Positions 1 to 6,849 of a stretch of 41,664 bases of DNA are shown here, piece after piece. A program made the translations under genes and the position numbers. Source of the DNA: Treponema sp. (GTDB lineage Bacteria; Spirochaetota; Spirochaetia; Treponematales; Breznakiellaceae). The stretch is taken from contig JAISAQ010000005.1 in the NCBI GenBank assembly GCA_031266775.1, positions 1 through 41,664 on the forward strand. The letters run 5' to 3'. Below the pieces are notes generated by a model. It searched no databases and was not told where the DNA came from. It saw nothing but the letters and a program-made list of their open reading frames with translations. Positions within the stretch are counted from its first letter, which is position 1. Each line of letters starts with the position of its first letter.

Positions 1-603
1 CAATCGCTGAATTCGCTTATGGCGTTTGGCGTTAATTTCATATTGATTAAACTCTCCGCTACGGCGGTAGCGGCCTTTGGTATTTACATGCGGATACAAA
101 GCTTTGTCTTTATGCCCGCCTTTGGCGTAAACAACGGTGTTATTGCCATTGGCGCGTTTAATTACGGAGCGCGTAACAAACGGCGGATTGACGATACCAT
201 TAAACACGGTATTATTATTGCCGGTTCAATCCTGATAATTGGAACCGTTCTTATGCAGGTCTTAACCGTTCCAATTCTCAAATTGTTTGACGCTTCCGAT
301 ACATTAATGGACATTGGTTCCGCGGCGTTACGCATTATTTCTTTAAGTTATGTGTTCGTTGCCTTAACATTGATAATGCAAGGCGTATATCAGGCATTGG
401 GTAACGGGCTTTACAGCCTTATTATTACGTTAATGCGGGTAGTGGTAATTCTTATCCCTGTCCTATACCTTTTCGCGAGGATTTTCCAGCTAAATCAGGT
501 ATGGTGGGCCTTTGTACTTGCCGAGGGTTTTTCCGCAATTGTCGGCGCGTTTTTGTTGAAACGCATTTATCAGGAAAAGGTAACGCCGTTAGGAGTTGTA
601 TAA
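1..603 (+). CDS. MATE family efflux transporter, C-terminal part (5' end outside window)
   Basis: The frame is open from the first base, so the visible 200 residues are the C-terminal part of a longer protein. They contain about five hydrophobic segments separated by short polar loops, with the pattern AFGIYMRIQ, VNNGVIAIGAFNYGA and LIMQGVYQALGNG. This pattern is typical of the second half of MATE (NorM/DinF-like) sodium- or proton-driven multidrug exporters of the inner membrane. A full MATE protein has about 450 residues and 12 segments, so roughly half is missing to the left. Third codon positions are rich in A and T and the DNA is visibly less GC-rich than every following gene, which may mean separate acquisition. 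An inverted repeat follows the stop codon. The family call is fairly secure; the substrate cannot be deduced. Confidence 0.85.
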   Translation, partial: QSLNSLMAFGVNFILIKLSATAVAAFGIYMRIQSFVFMPAFGVNNGVIAIGAFNYGARNKRRIDDTIKHGIIIAGSILIIGTVLMQVLTVPILKLFDASDTLMDIGSAALRIISLSYVFVALTLIMQGVYQALGNGLYSLIITLMRVVVILIPVLYLFARIFQLNQVWWAFVLAEGFSAIVGAFLLKRIYQEKVTPLGVV

Positions 604-612
604 ATTATGCAT

Positions 613-649
613 ATAATGGGGCATGGCAATATTTTACCGGCCCCATTAT
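613..649. terminator. Inverted repeat between convergent genes
   Basis: ATAATGGGGC (613-622) pairs perfectly with GCCCCATTAT (640-649) across a 17-nt AT-rich loop. It lies between the ends of the MATE gene and the opposing acyl-CoA ligase gene. No long T-run follows on either strand, so a bidirectional terminator is only a guess. Confidence 0.45.
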
Positions 650-693
650 GAGAATGGAGGTATGAAACTCTGGTTATTGAACAGTTTGTTGCC

Positions 694-2412
694 CTAGACC
701 GTATCCCGCTTGATTTTCTTCGTGGTTGTCATCTCCATGGGTTTATCCAGAATAACGGTACGGGCTATCTTCTGGTAGGGAAGGAGCCGCTGGTTCACTT
801 CCGATACAATGGCGTTGATGCGCGCCTTTACCTCCGGGCTCACGGCGCCGCCGTCTGTTTCTCCGTTTCCCTCCGCGCCGTTCCTGCCGAATTCAGGATT
901 GGGAAAAACAAGGGCTTCTATGCCTTCGGTTTTCATCTTCTTGTCAAGTTCATAACCCCGGACAAGAATTTGATCAATTTCCTCGTAGAGCTGGAATTCG
1001 TTTTCTATTTCTTCCGGATAGACGTTTTTTCCGCCCGCGGTGACTATCAGATTTTTCGCGCGTCCTGTAAGGTAGAGATAGCCTTCGCTGTCCATGTATC
1101 CCACGTCGCCGGTTTTAAGGTAGCCGTCTTCGGTAAAGGACGCGGCGGTTTCTTCGGGCAGTTCGAAATAGCCCTGCATTACCACCGGTCCCTTAACCGT
1201 TACTTCCCCTATTCCCCTTTCATCGGGATCGAGGATCTTCATGTCAATCTGCGGCAGTACTCTTCCGACACTTGTTTCCTTGTAGTATTCAATGGGGTTA
1301 AGGTTGATGATGGGGCTGGTCTCGGTAAGGCCGTAACCCTGCACAAAATCAAGTCCCAGCTGGTTGTACTTCCTGAAAACGCTTGGAGCCAGGGGGCCGC
1401 CGCCGCAAATGCAGATACGAAGAGTGGTAAGGCTTGCCTTGTCAAGGATAAAGCCGAACATCTTTTTTCCGGGATTAACGTGAAAAATTTTCTTTATGAG
1501 ACCGGAGATCCCCATCAGCGCCGAGATAACGCCGTATACTAGGGGGCCCTTTTCCTTGAGTCCCCGGATAATGCTCGCAAGGACTTTGTTGAAGAGCATG
1601 GGAACGGCAAGCAGCATGGTGATCTTCGCCTCTTTCAGATCCTTGAGGATTGCCTTGGTGACCATCCGTTTTCCAAAAACCACTTCGGCGCCTATCGCGA
1701 TCGTCTCAATTAACACCGCCAGCATGGTATAGGCGTGGTGCAGGGGAAGAAGGGCGTAAAAAACATCGGTGGAAAACAGCAGCATATTGCCCTGGGCAAG
1801 GTAGCAGTCCGAAACGAGGTTGCGGTGGGTCAGCATGACGCCCTTGGGTTTTCCCATGGTTCCCGACGTAAAAAGTATGGCCGCAAGGTCCGTCTCCTCC
1901 GCCTCTTCAATGGCCGTTCGAGGCCCGTCCAGATCGTAAATATACGTTCCCTTGTCCCTGTTAAGGCAAATGACGTCACGCAGGCCCGGTTTGCCCTGAT
2001 ACCGGTCGTATTTTTCTTCATCAACAAAGAGGATCGCGGCATGCGATGTTTCAAGCAGAAGATCCGCTTCTTCCGCCTTGAGCTGATAGTCAAGGGGAAC
2101 CACCGTTGCGCCTGAAAAGAGAATGCCCATATAGGCAACGGCCCACTCGGGGGAATTTTTCCCCGTAACCGCTACCTTGTCCCCCCTGCGTATGCCCTTT
2201 TCGTGCAGCCACCTGGCAACGGCCTCTATGCGGGCAAGGCTTTCACGGTAGGTAAGGCTGATTCTGTCCGGCTCATAAATGGTAAAGCAGGGGCGTTCCC
2301 CGAAGCGGAAAACGGTGATACGGTACATTTCCGGAAGTGTAGGCCACTGGCCGGTAAAATATTTCCCCCGGAATTCTTCCAAAAAACCCCATGCGTTTCT
2401 ATATTCGATCAT
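694..2412 (-). CDS. Long-chain fatty acid--CoA ligase (AMP-forming)
   Basis: This 572-residue protein belongs to the ANL adenylate-forming superfamily and should activate a fatty acid with ATP and CoA through an acyl-AMP intermediate. The phosphate-binding motif LFTSGTMGKPKG is near residues 177-188. The YGLTETSP motif is near 360, the hinge region GDVGYMDSEGYLYLTGRAKN near 434-453, and the C-terminal catalytic lysine region TTTKKIKR near 560. Length and domain order match bacterial FadD-type ligases. I chose the ATG at 2412 because GGGAGG lies five bases upstream. The frame stays open to a TTG at 2487, but an AGGAGG there is only two bases from that TTG. The gene stands alone and points towards the MATE gene. 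Chain-length preference cannot be read from sequence. Confidence 0.9.
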   Translation of the reverse strand: MIEYRNAWGFLEEFRGKYFTGQWPTLPEMYRITVFRFGERPCFTIYEPDRISLTYRESLARIEAVARWLHEKGIRRGDKVAVTGKNSPEWAVAYMGILFSGATVVPLDYQLKAEEADLLLETSHAAILFVDEEKYDRYQGKPGLRDVICLNRDKGTYIYDLDGPRTAIEEAEETDLAAILFTSGTMGKPKGVMLTHRNLVSDCYLAQGNMLLFSTDVFYALLPLHHAYTMLAVLIETIAIGAEVVFGKRMVTKAILKDLKEAKITMLLAVPMLFNKVLASIIRGLKEKGPLVYGVISALMGISGLIKKIFHVNPGKKMFGFILDKASLTTLRICICGGGPLAPSVFRKYNQLGLDFVQGYGLTETSPIINLNPIEYYKETSVGRVLPQIDMKILDPDERGIGEVTVKGPVVMQGYFELPEETAASFTEDGYLKTGDVGYMDSEGYLYLTGRAKNLIVTAGGKNVYPEEIENEFQLYEEIDQILVRGYELDKKMKTEGIEALVFPNPEFGRNGAEGNGETDGGAVSPEVKARINAIVSEVNQRLLPYQKIARTVILDKPMEMTTTKKIKRDTV

Positions 2413-2510
2413 CGAAACCTCCCAGTTTGAAGAGAAACATGAATGTGTGTCATTATTCGACACCGGATCTTCCTCAAGGTTGCACAATTCCTCCTATGCG
2501 AAGGGCGAGG

Positions 2511-2539
2511 TTACATTTCCCCTGTTTTTTTGTTATTAT
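2511..2539 (+). promoter_or_regulatory. Predicted promoter for a leaderless lipoprotein mRNA
   Basis: TTACAT (2511-2516) and TATTAT (2534-2539) are separated by exactly 17 bp. The ATG at 2547 starts 7 bases after the -10 box, where transcription would begin. No Shine-Dalgarno sequence precedes that ATG. Confidence 0.5.
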
Positions 2540-2546
2540 ATATATT

Positions 2547-3269
2547 ATGAAGATACGGAAACGGCTTTTTTTGTTTGGGATAATCCTTCCCCTGTTTGTT
2601 TCCTGCACCGCGGGCATAAAGGGCCGCCTTGCAGCCGACGGATCGGGGGAATTTACCGTTTCGACTTCTCTTGAACCCCGGACGGCCGCCCTTATCCGTT
2701 CCCTCAAGTCGGTGGCCGGGCCTTCCCCCGGAACGGAGCCCGTTCTTGACGGCGAAAGCATCGCGCGTTCCATGTCGTCCGCTCCGGGAATCCGTTCCGT
2801 TTCCTTCCGCAATACTGATTCCCGGTCCATTGAAGGTCTCCTCGCCGTCTCCCATATAGGGGAGTTTCTTGCCCCGGCCGGGGGAAAAGGCGGCTTCATT
2901 ACCCTGGAACAGGGCGCGGGAGGCGTTTCCCGTCTTTCCATAATCATGAACCGGGACTCCGCGCCCGGAATCCTCTCCCTGGTTTCCGCCGAGGTAAGCG
3001 ATTACCTTGCCGCCCTCATGGCTCCCCTTGTTACCGGGGAGGATCTGACGCGGGCCGAATATCTTTCCCTGGTTGCTTCAATCTATGGCCAGGGGACGGC
3101 GGACGAGATAGCCAGGGGCAGCATACAGGCCGCCGTTGATTTTCCCGGACAGGTGCGTTCCGTACGGGGAGGGTCCTGTTCCGGTAAAACGGCGGAATTT
3201 ACCATACCGCTGCTCGATTTGCTGGTTCTTGAGACTCCCCTCAGTTATGAGGTAAGCTGGTCTCCGTAG
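2547..3269 (+). CDS. Putative lipoprotein of unknown function
   Basis: The protein has 240 residues. It begins with a basic stretch and hydrophobic core (MKIRKRLFLFGIILPL) followed by LFVSC, a relaxed spirochaetal lipobox with the lipidated cysteine at residue 20. It should therefore be exported and membrane-anchored. The mature part is rich in Ser, Ala, Gly and Leu, has no further cysteine until near the C-terminus (GSCSGK), and contains no enzyme motif that I recognise. The start at 2547 was chosen because the signal peptide begins exactly there; the open frame upstream runs through the promoter. There is no ribosome binding site, and a -10 box lies 7 bases before the ATG, suggesting a leaderless message. 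The gene is divergent from the acyl-CoA ligase and upstream of the hydrogenase operon. Function unknown. Confidence 0.75.
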   Translation: MKIRKRLFLFGIILPLFVSCTAGIKGRLAADGSGEFTVSTSLEPRTAALIRSLKSVAGPSPGTEPVLDGESIARSMSSAPGIRSVSFRNTDSRSIEGLLAVSHIGEFLAPAGGKGGFITLEQGAGGVSRLSIIMNRDSAPGILSLVSAEVSDYLAALMAPLVTGEDLTRAEYLSLVASIYGQGTADEIARGSIQAAVDFPGQVRSVRGGSCSGKTAEFTIPLLDLLVLETPLSYEVSWSP

Positions 3270-3294
3270 GTCCTTCTTCCGCAAGCTCTTCTTC

Positions 3295-3323
3295 TTGTCA
3301 AAAGGTTTTCTTTGTTATAGAAT
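3295..3323 (+). promoter_or_regulatory. Predicted promoter of the hydrogenase operon
   Basis: TTGTCA (3295-3300) and TAGAAT (3318-3323) are 17 bp apart. Transcription would begin near 3330, at the first base of the hairpin at 3332-3363, giving a leader of about 125 nt before the ATG at 3456. Confidence 0.5.
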
Positions 3324-3331
3324 TAATATGG

Positions 3332-3363
3332 AAACTTCTAAAAACTCCGGTTTTTAGAAGTTT
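3332..3363 (+). repeat. Palindrome with UCCG tetraloop, at the predicted 5' end of the hydrogenase mRNA
   Basis: AAACTTCTAAAAAC (3332-3345) and its exact complement (3350-3363) enclose the loop TCCG, closed by C-G. C(UNCG)G loops are unusually stable in RNA. Two more T residues follow the stem. The layout is terminator-like, but it lies in the leader of an operon. It resembles the other palindromes of this window in size and loop. Confidence 0.7.
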
Positions 3364-3378
3364 TTCATTAGGGAGTCC

Positions 3379-3398
3379 CTAAAAACCTCGGTTTTCAG
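3379..3398 (+). repeat. Imperfect second palindrome in the hydrogenase leader
   Basis: CTAAAAAC (3379-3386) pairs with GTTTTCAG (3391-3398) with one mismatch around the loop CTCG. Read on the other strand, the surrounding bases CCTCTGAAAAC resemble the palindrome arm after tyrS, so this looks like a degenerate relative. Confidence 0.4.
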
Positions 3399-3455
3399 AG
3401 GCTTGCCTGATTAAGAAGAGCGTTTGCGAAAATTATCATTGAGGAGTGGGGTATT

Positions 3456-3953
3456 ATGGCAGGGAAGGCGGTCTCTAACAATTCCGGGGATATTACATTT
3501 CCCCCCGAGCTTGTCGCGTTCATTGACGAATGGAAGGTAAAACCCGGCAGTCTTATCATGATCCTGCATAAGACCCAGGAAACATTCGGCTTTATTTCCC
3601 GTCAGGCGGCGGAAGAACTCTCCCGGGTTACCGGAATTCCCCTGGCCCGGATCTACGGGGTTATTACCTTCTATCATTTTTTCAAAACCACCAAACCGGG
3701 AAAATACAAGGTTTCCGTCTGCCTGGGAACGGCCTGTTACCTCAAGGGCGGCGCGGATCTTATCGAAGAGGCCCGGAGCCTTCTTGGCCTTCAGGAAGGC
3801 GGGGTAACCGAAGACGGCCTTTTTTCCATTGATCCTGTGCGCTGTGTGGGCTGCTGCGGGCTTGCCCCGGTGATGGTTGTGGGCAGCGATACCTACGGCA
3901 AGCTGACCAAGGATATGCTTCCCGGCATTATCGCAAAATATCAGAACGGTTAG
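3456..3953 (+). CDS. hndA: NADP/NAD-linked [FeFe] hydrogenase, NuoE-like [2Fe-2S] subunit (HndA/HydC type)
   Basis: This 165-residue protein has the thioredoxin-like fold of NuoE. Its [2Fe-2S] ligands are C89-x4-C94 (CLGTAC) and C130-x3-C134 (CVGCC), with an extra cysteine at 133. The helical N-terminal half (SRQAAEELSRVTGI, then ARIYGVITFYHFF) is also characteristic. In multimeric hydrogenases this subunit passes electrons between the NuoF-like flavoprotein and the catalytic subunit in the cytoplasm. The ATG is preceded by GAGGAG at the right distance. It is the first gene of a five-gene run in one direction. The symbol follows the Desulfovibrio hnd nomenclature; HydC would be the Thermotoga equivalent. 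Confidence 0.9.
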   Translation: MAGKAVSNNSGDITFPPELVAFIDEWKVKPGSLIMILHKTQETFGFISRQAAEELSRVTGIPLARIYGVITFYHFFKTTKPGKYKVSVCLGTACYLKGGADLIEEARSLLGLQEGGVTEDGLFSIDPVRCVGCCGLAPVMVVGSDTYGKLTKDMLPGIIAKYQNG

Positions 3954-4002
3954 GGTGGTTTTAAAATCCGGTAGTCCAAAAGGACCGTAATTTTGGAACC
4001 GG

Positions 4003-4027
4003 CCCGGCTAAAAGGCCGGGATTTTTC
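4003..4027 (+). terminator. Hairpin with short T-run inside the hydrogenase operon
   Basis: CCCGGC (4003-4008) pairs with GCCGGG (4015-4020) and is followed by ATTTTTC. It lies in the 94-bp gap between the first and second genes. It could be a weak attenuator or an RNA-processing site that sets different expression of the first subunit. A smaller GTCC/GGAC hairpin lies just upstream at 3974-3985. Confidence 0.4.
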
Positions 4028-4047
4028 GGACCGGAGGGCCGGGATCT

Positions 4048-4617
4048 TTGCACTTTACCTTGAGTGATTTGGTGACCGATATAGCCCAGAACGCCGCCGA
4101 GTCGGGCGCCGCCCGGATGGAGCTTGAAATTGCCGAAACAGGCGGCGGGAAGCGGGAATTCCGCTTTCTTGTAAGGGACAACGGCAGGGGCATGGATCAG
4201 GGGGAGATCCGCCTTGCCGTCGATCCTTTTGTCACCGACGGGAAAAAACACCCCGGCCGCAGGGTAGGGCTGGGGATTCCCTTTTTGATACAGACCGCCC
4301 AGCAGAGCGGGGGCGGCTGGAATTTGAAGTCCGAAAAGGGCAGGGGGACCGAAATAAGCGCATGGTTCGATATGGACAACGTGGACACCCCGCCCTCAGG
4401 CGATCTGCCGGGCATGTTTCGTACCGTTCTTATGTTTGAGGGGCCCGGTGAATGTATTATACGCCGGACCCGCGCCGGCCTTGGCGCGGATCTGGATTAC
4501 GAAGTCCGCAAGACGGAGCTGGCCGAGGCCTTGGGCAATTTGGAGGACACAGGATCTCTGGTGCTGCTTGACAAGTATCTCAGATCGCTTGAAGAAGACG
4601 ACGAAGACGAAGACTAA
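4048..4617 (+). CDS. Orphan GHKL-type ATPase domain protein in hydrogenase operon
   Basis: The 189-residue protein is essentially one histidine-kinase-type ATPase domain. It has an N-box with N15 (DIAQNAAESGA), a G1 box DNGRGM at 44-49 and a G2 box GLGIPFL at 74-80. It has no phosphoacceptor histidine domain, sensor or membrane segment. After about residue 115 the sequence is unfamiliar, and it ends in an acidic tail (EEDDEDED). The TTG start at 4048 is supported by GGAGGG about nine bases upstream and by the N-box beginning almost at once. It lies between the NuoE-like and small ferredoxin-like subunit genes. It resembles anti-sigma-factor kinases (SpoIIAB/RsbW) in size, so it may phosphorylate or bind a partner, or help assemble the hydrogenase. 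Its role is unknown. Confidence 0.8.
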   Translation: MHFTLSDLVTDIAQNAAESGAARMELEIAETGGGKREFRFLVRDNGRGMDQGEIRLAVDPFVTDGKKHPGRRVGLGIPFLIQTAQQSGGGWNLKSEKGRGTEISAWFDMDNVDTPPSGDLPGMFRTVLMFEGPGECIIRRTRAGLGADLDYEVRKTELAEALGNLEDTGSLVLLDKYLRSLEEDDEDED

Positions 4618-4634
4618 AACGAGAGGAGCAACGT

Positions 4635-5030
4635 ATGGCAAAGATGACCCTTGAAGAACTGCGAAAGCTCAGGGATTCCAAGAAGACCGACTTGCGCAGG
4701 CGCGATGCTGAGGGCAAGGAGATTCAGGTTATCGTCGGTATGGGTACCTGCGGCATTGCCGCGGGAGCGAAGATAACGCTGGACGCCTTCATCAAATCAC
4801 TGGACGACCACAAGCTGGTGGATACTGTAATGGTGCGCCAGACCGGCTGCATGGGGCTCTGCCATTCGGAACCCACCGTCGAGGTGGTGGTTCCCGGCAT
4901 GCCCGCCGTGATCTACGGAAGGGTAGACGCGGGCGTCGCGGAGGATATTGTCAAAAAGCACATCGTCGGCAGGGAACTGCTGGACGGTCATATTCTGGAC
5001 AGGCCCGCCGCGGACATTGTGAACGGCTGA
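4635..5030 (+). CDS. hndB: Hydrogenase small subunit, thioredoxin-like [2Fe-2S] ferredoxin domain (HndB type)
   Basis: This 131-residue protein has a charged N-terminal helix (LEELRKLRDSKK), then GMGTCGIAAGA and QTGCMGLCHSEP, the cysteine pattern of HndB-like small subunits. Only three cysteines are present, so either a non-cysteine ligand completes a cluster or no [2Fe-2S] cluster forms. The C-terminal YGRVDAGVAEDIVKKHIV pattern matches the matching part of the NuoF-like subunit's N-terminal domain, as expected for related thioredoxin-like domains. The ATG has GAGAGG upstream and is 17 bp after the ATPase gene. It should work with its neighbours in the cytoplasmic hydrogenase complex. Confidence 0.85.
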   Translation: MAKMTLEELRKLRDSKKTDLRRRDAEGKEIQVIVGMGTCGIAAGAKITLDAFIKSLDDHKLVDTVMVRQTGCMGLCHSEPTVEVVVPGMPAVIYGRVDAGVAEDIVKKHIVGRELLDGHILDRPAADIVNG

Positions 5031-5040
5031 GGAGACAACG

Positions 5041-6846
5041 ATGGCCTATAACCACTATATTCTTACCTGCGGCGGAACCGCCTGCGAATCCAACAAGGGC
5101 GCGGAAATTTACGAACGCCTGATTGCCGAGGCGGAAAAGCAGAATGTCAGGAACGAGGTACAGATCGTCAAGACCGGCTGTTTCGGCTTCTGCGAACGGG
5201 GGCCCATTGTCAAGGTGCTGCCCGAGGAATCCTTTTATGTGGACGTGAAGCCCGAAGACGCCCCGGAGATCATCGCCGAGCAGATCGTCAAAGGGCGCGA
5301 AGTCAAGCGGCTCCTCTACAAGGGCGAGGCGGAAAAGAAGTCTTCCATAGCAGTGGAGGACATTGAATTCTACCAGAAGCAGGTCCGGGTGGTGCTTCGG
5401 AACTGCGGGGTTATCAATCCTGAAAACATAGACGAGTACATAGCCCGTGAAGGCTACAGCGGGCTTGAAAAGGTCCTCTTTGAATGGACTCCCGAACAGG
5501 TTATCAACGAGATGAAAATTTCCGGCCTCCGGGGCCGGGGCGGCGCGGGTTTTCCCACGTGGCTTAAATGGGATCTTGCCCGCAAGGCCCAAGGCGACAT
5601 CAAGTACGTGATCTGCAACGCCGACGAAGGGGACCCCGGCGCCTACATGGACAGGTCTACCATAGAGGGAGACCCCCATTCGGTAATTGAGGGGATGATA
5701 ACCGCCGGCAAGGCCATAGGGGCGCATTCCGGTTTTGTGTACATACGGGCGGAATACCCCCTTGCGATAGAACGGCTCAAGAGGGCCCTTTCCCAAGCGC
5801 AGGACTACGGCCTTTTGGGTAAAAACATACTCGGGTCGGGCTTTGACTTTGACATTGAGATACGCCTGGGCGCCGGCGCTTTTGTGTGCGGCGAGGAGAC
5901 GGCCCTTATCAAATCGGTCGAAGGAAACCGGGGCATGCCCGTTCCCAAGCCTCCTTTCCCGGCGAACAAGGGGCTCTGGCAGCGGCCCACGGTTATCAAC
6001 AATGTGGAAACCCTTGCCAATATCCCTGTGATCACCGCAAAGGGCGGCGCGTGGCTTGCGAAAATCGGAACCGAAAAATCAAAGGGAACCAAGGTTTTCG
6101 CCCTTACGGGCAAGGTCAAAAATTCCGGCCTTGTGGAAGTGCCCATGGGGACAACCCTGCGCGAGATCATCTTCGAGATAGGCGGCGGCATCAAGGATAA
6201 AAAGAAATTCAAGGGGGTCCAGACAGGCGGTCCTTCGGGGGGCATTCTTACCGAGGCGGTGCTCGATACGCCCATAGACTACGAAAGCCTTACCGCCAAC
6301 GGCTCCATGATGGGTTCGGGCGGCATGATAGTCATGGACGAGGACGACTGCGTGGTGGACGTGGCCCGCTTCTACATGGATTTCTGCGTCGATGAATCAT
6401 GCGGAAAGTGCAGTCCCTGCCGCATTGGCACTACCCAGCTGCTCAATCTTTTGGAGAAAATAGCCAAAGGCAACGGGGAAGAAGAGGATCTGGATAAACT
6501 CGAAATTATCGGCAAGGCCATGTCCAAGGCAAGTCTCTGCCAGCTGGGCATGACGGCTCCCAATCCTACCCTTTCGACCATCAGGAATTTCAGAAATGAA
6601 TATCTTGAGCATATTCACGACAAGAAGTGCAGGTCCGGCAAGTGCAAGAATCTGGTCCGCTATGTCATTAACAGCGAAAAGTGCATAGGCTGCGGCGCCT
6701 GCGCAAAGAAGTGTCCGGCAAACTGCATTGCCCAGGTAGAGGGAAGCGACAAGAAGCGTCCCCCCTACCGGATCGATGCGGCGGCCTGTCTTAAATGCGG
6801 CGAGTGTTTCAAGACCTGCAAATTCGGCGCTATCAGCAAGGAGTAA
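5041..6846 (+). CDS. hndC: Hydrogenase NuoF-like flavoprotein subunit (HndC/HydB type)
   Basis: The 601-residue protein has the full multidomain layout. An N-terminal thioredoxin-like [2Fe-2S] domain carries CGGTAC and CFGFC. The FMN/NAD-binding core has RGRGGAGFPT near 162 and NADEGDPGAYMDRS near 192. The NuoF [4Fe-4S] motif ESCGKCSPCRIGT lies near 450, and a C-terminal two-cluster ferredoxin domain has CIGCGAC near 547 and CLKCGEC near 582. It is the site where NAD(P)H is oxidised or formed. In electron-bifurcating hydrogenases, hydride transfer to NAD+ is coupled here to ferredoxin. Its length equals that of other HndC/HydB proteins. A GGAG in the upstream stop region serves as ribosome binding site. 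No motif is missing. Confidence 0.95.
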   Translation: MAYNHYILTCGGTACESNKGAEIYERLIAEAEKQNVRNEVQIVKTGCFGFCERGPIVKVLPEESFYVDVKPEDAPEIIAEQIVKGREVKRLLYKGEAEKKSSIAVEDIEFYQKQVRVVLRNCGVINPENIDEYIAREGYSGLEKVLFEWTPEQVINEMKISGLRGRGGAGFPTWLKWDLARKAQGDIKYVICNADEGDPGAYMDRSTIEGDPHSVIEGMITAGKAIGAHSGFVYIRAEYPLAIERLKRALSQAQDYGLLGKNILGSGFDFDIEIRLGAGAFVCGEETALIKSVEGNRGMPVPKPPFPANKGLWQRPTVINNVETLANIPVITAKGGAWLAKIGTEKSKGTKVFALTGKVKNSGLVEVPMGTTLREIIFEIGGGIKDKKKFKGVQTGGPSGGILTEAVLDTPIDYESLTANGSMMGSGGMIVMDEDDCVVDVARFYMDFCVDESCGKCSPCRIGTTQLLNLLEKIAKGNGEEEDLDKLEIIGKAMSKASLCQLGMTAPNPTLSTIRNFRNEYLEHIHDKKCRSGKCKNLVRYVINSEKCIGCGACAKKCPANCIAQVEGSDKKRPPYRIDAAACLKCGECFKTCKFGAISKE

Positions 6847-6849
6847 ACT

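Noticed and set aside
2471-2497. Upstream start or three-codon leader ORF for the acyl-CoA ligase
   Set aside because: AGGAGG is followed by GTG CAA CCT TGA, and also by an in-frame TTG at too short a distance. Either could be chance; the ATG at 2412 with GGGAGG is a sufficient start.
3270-3455. A small gene in the leader of the hydrogenase operon
   Set aside because: No open frame with a ribosome binding site was seen; the region is taken up by a promoter and two palindromes.
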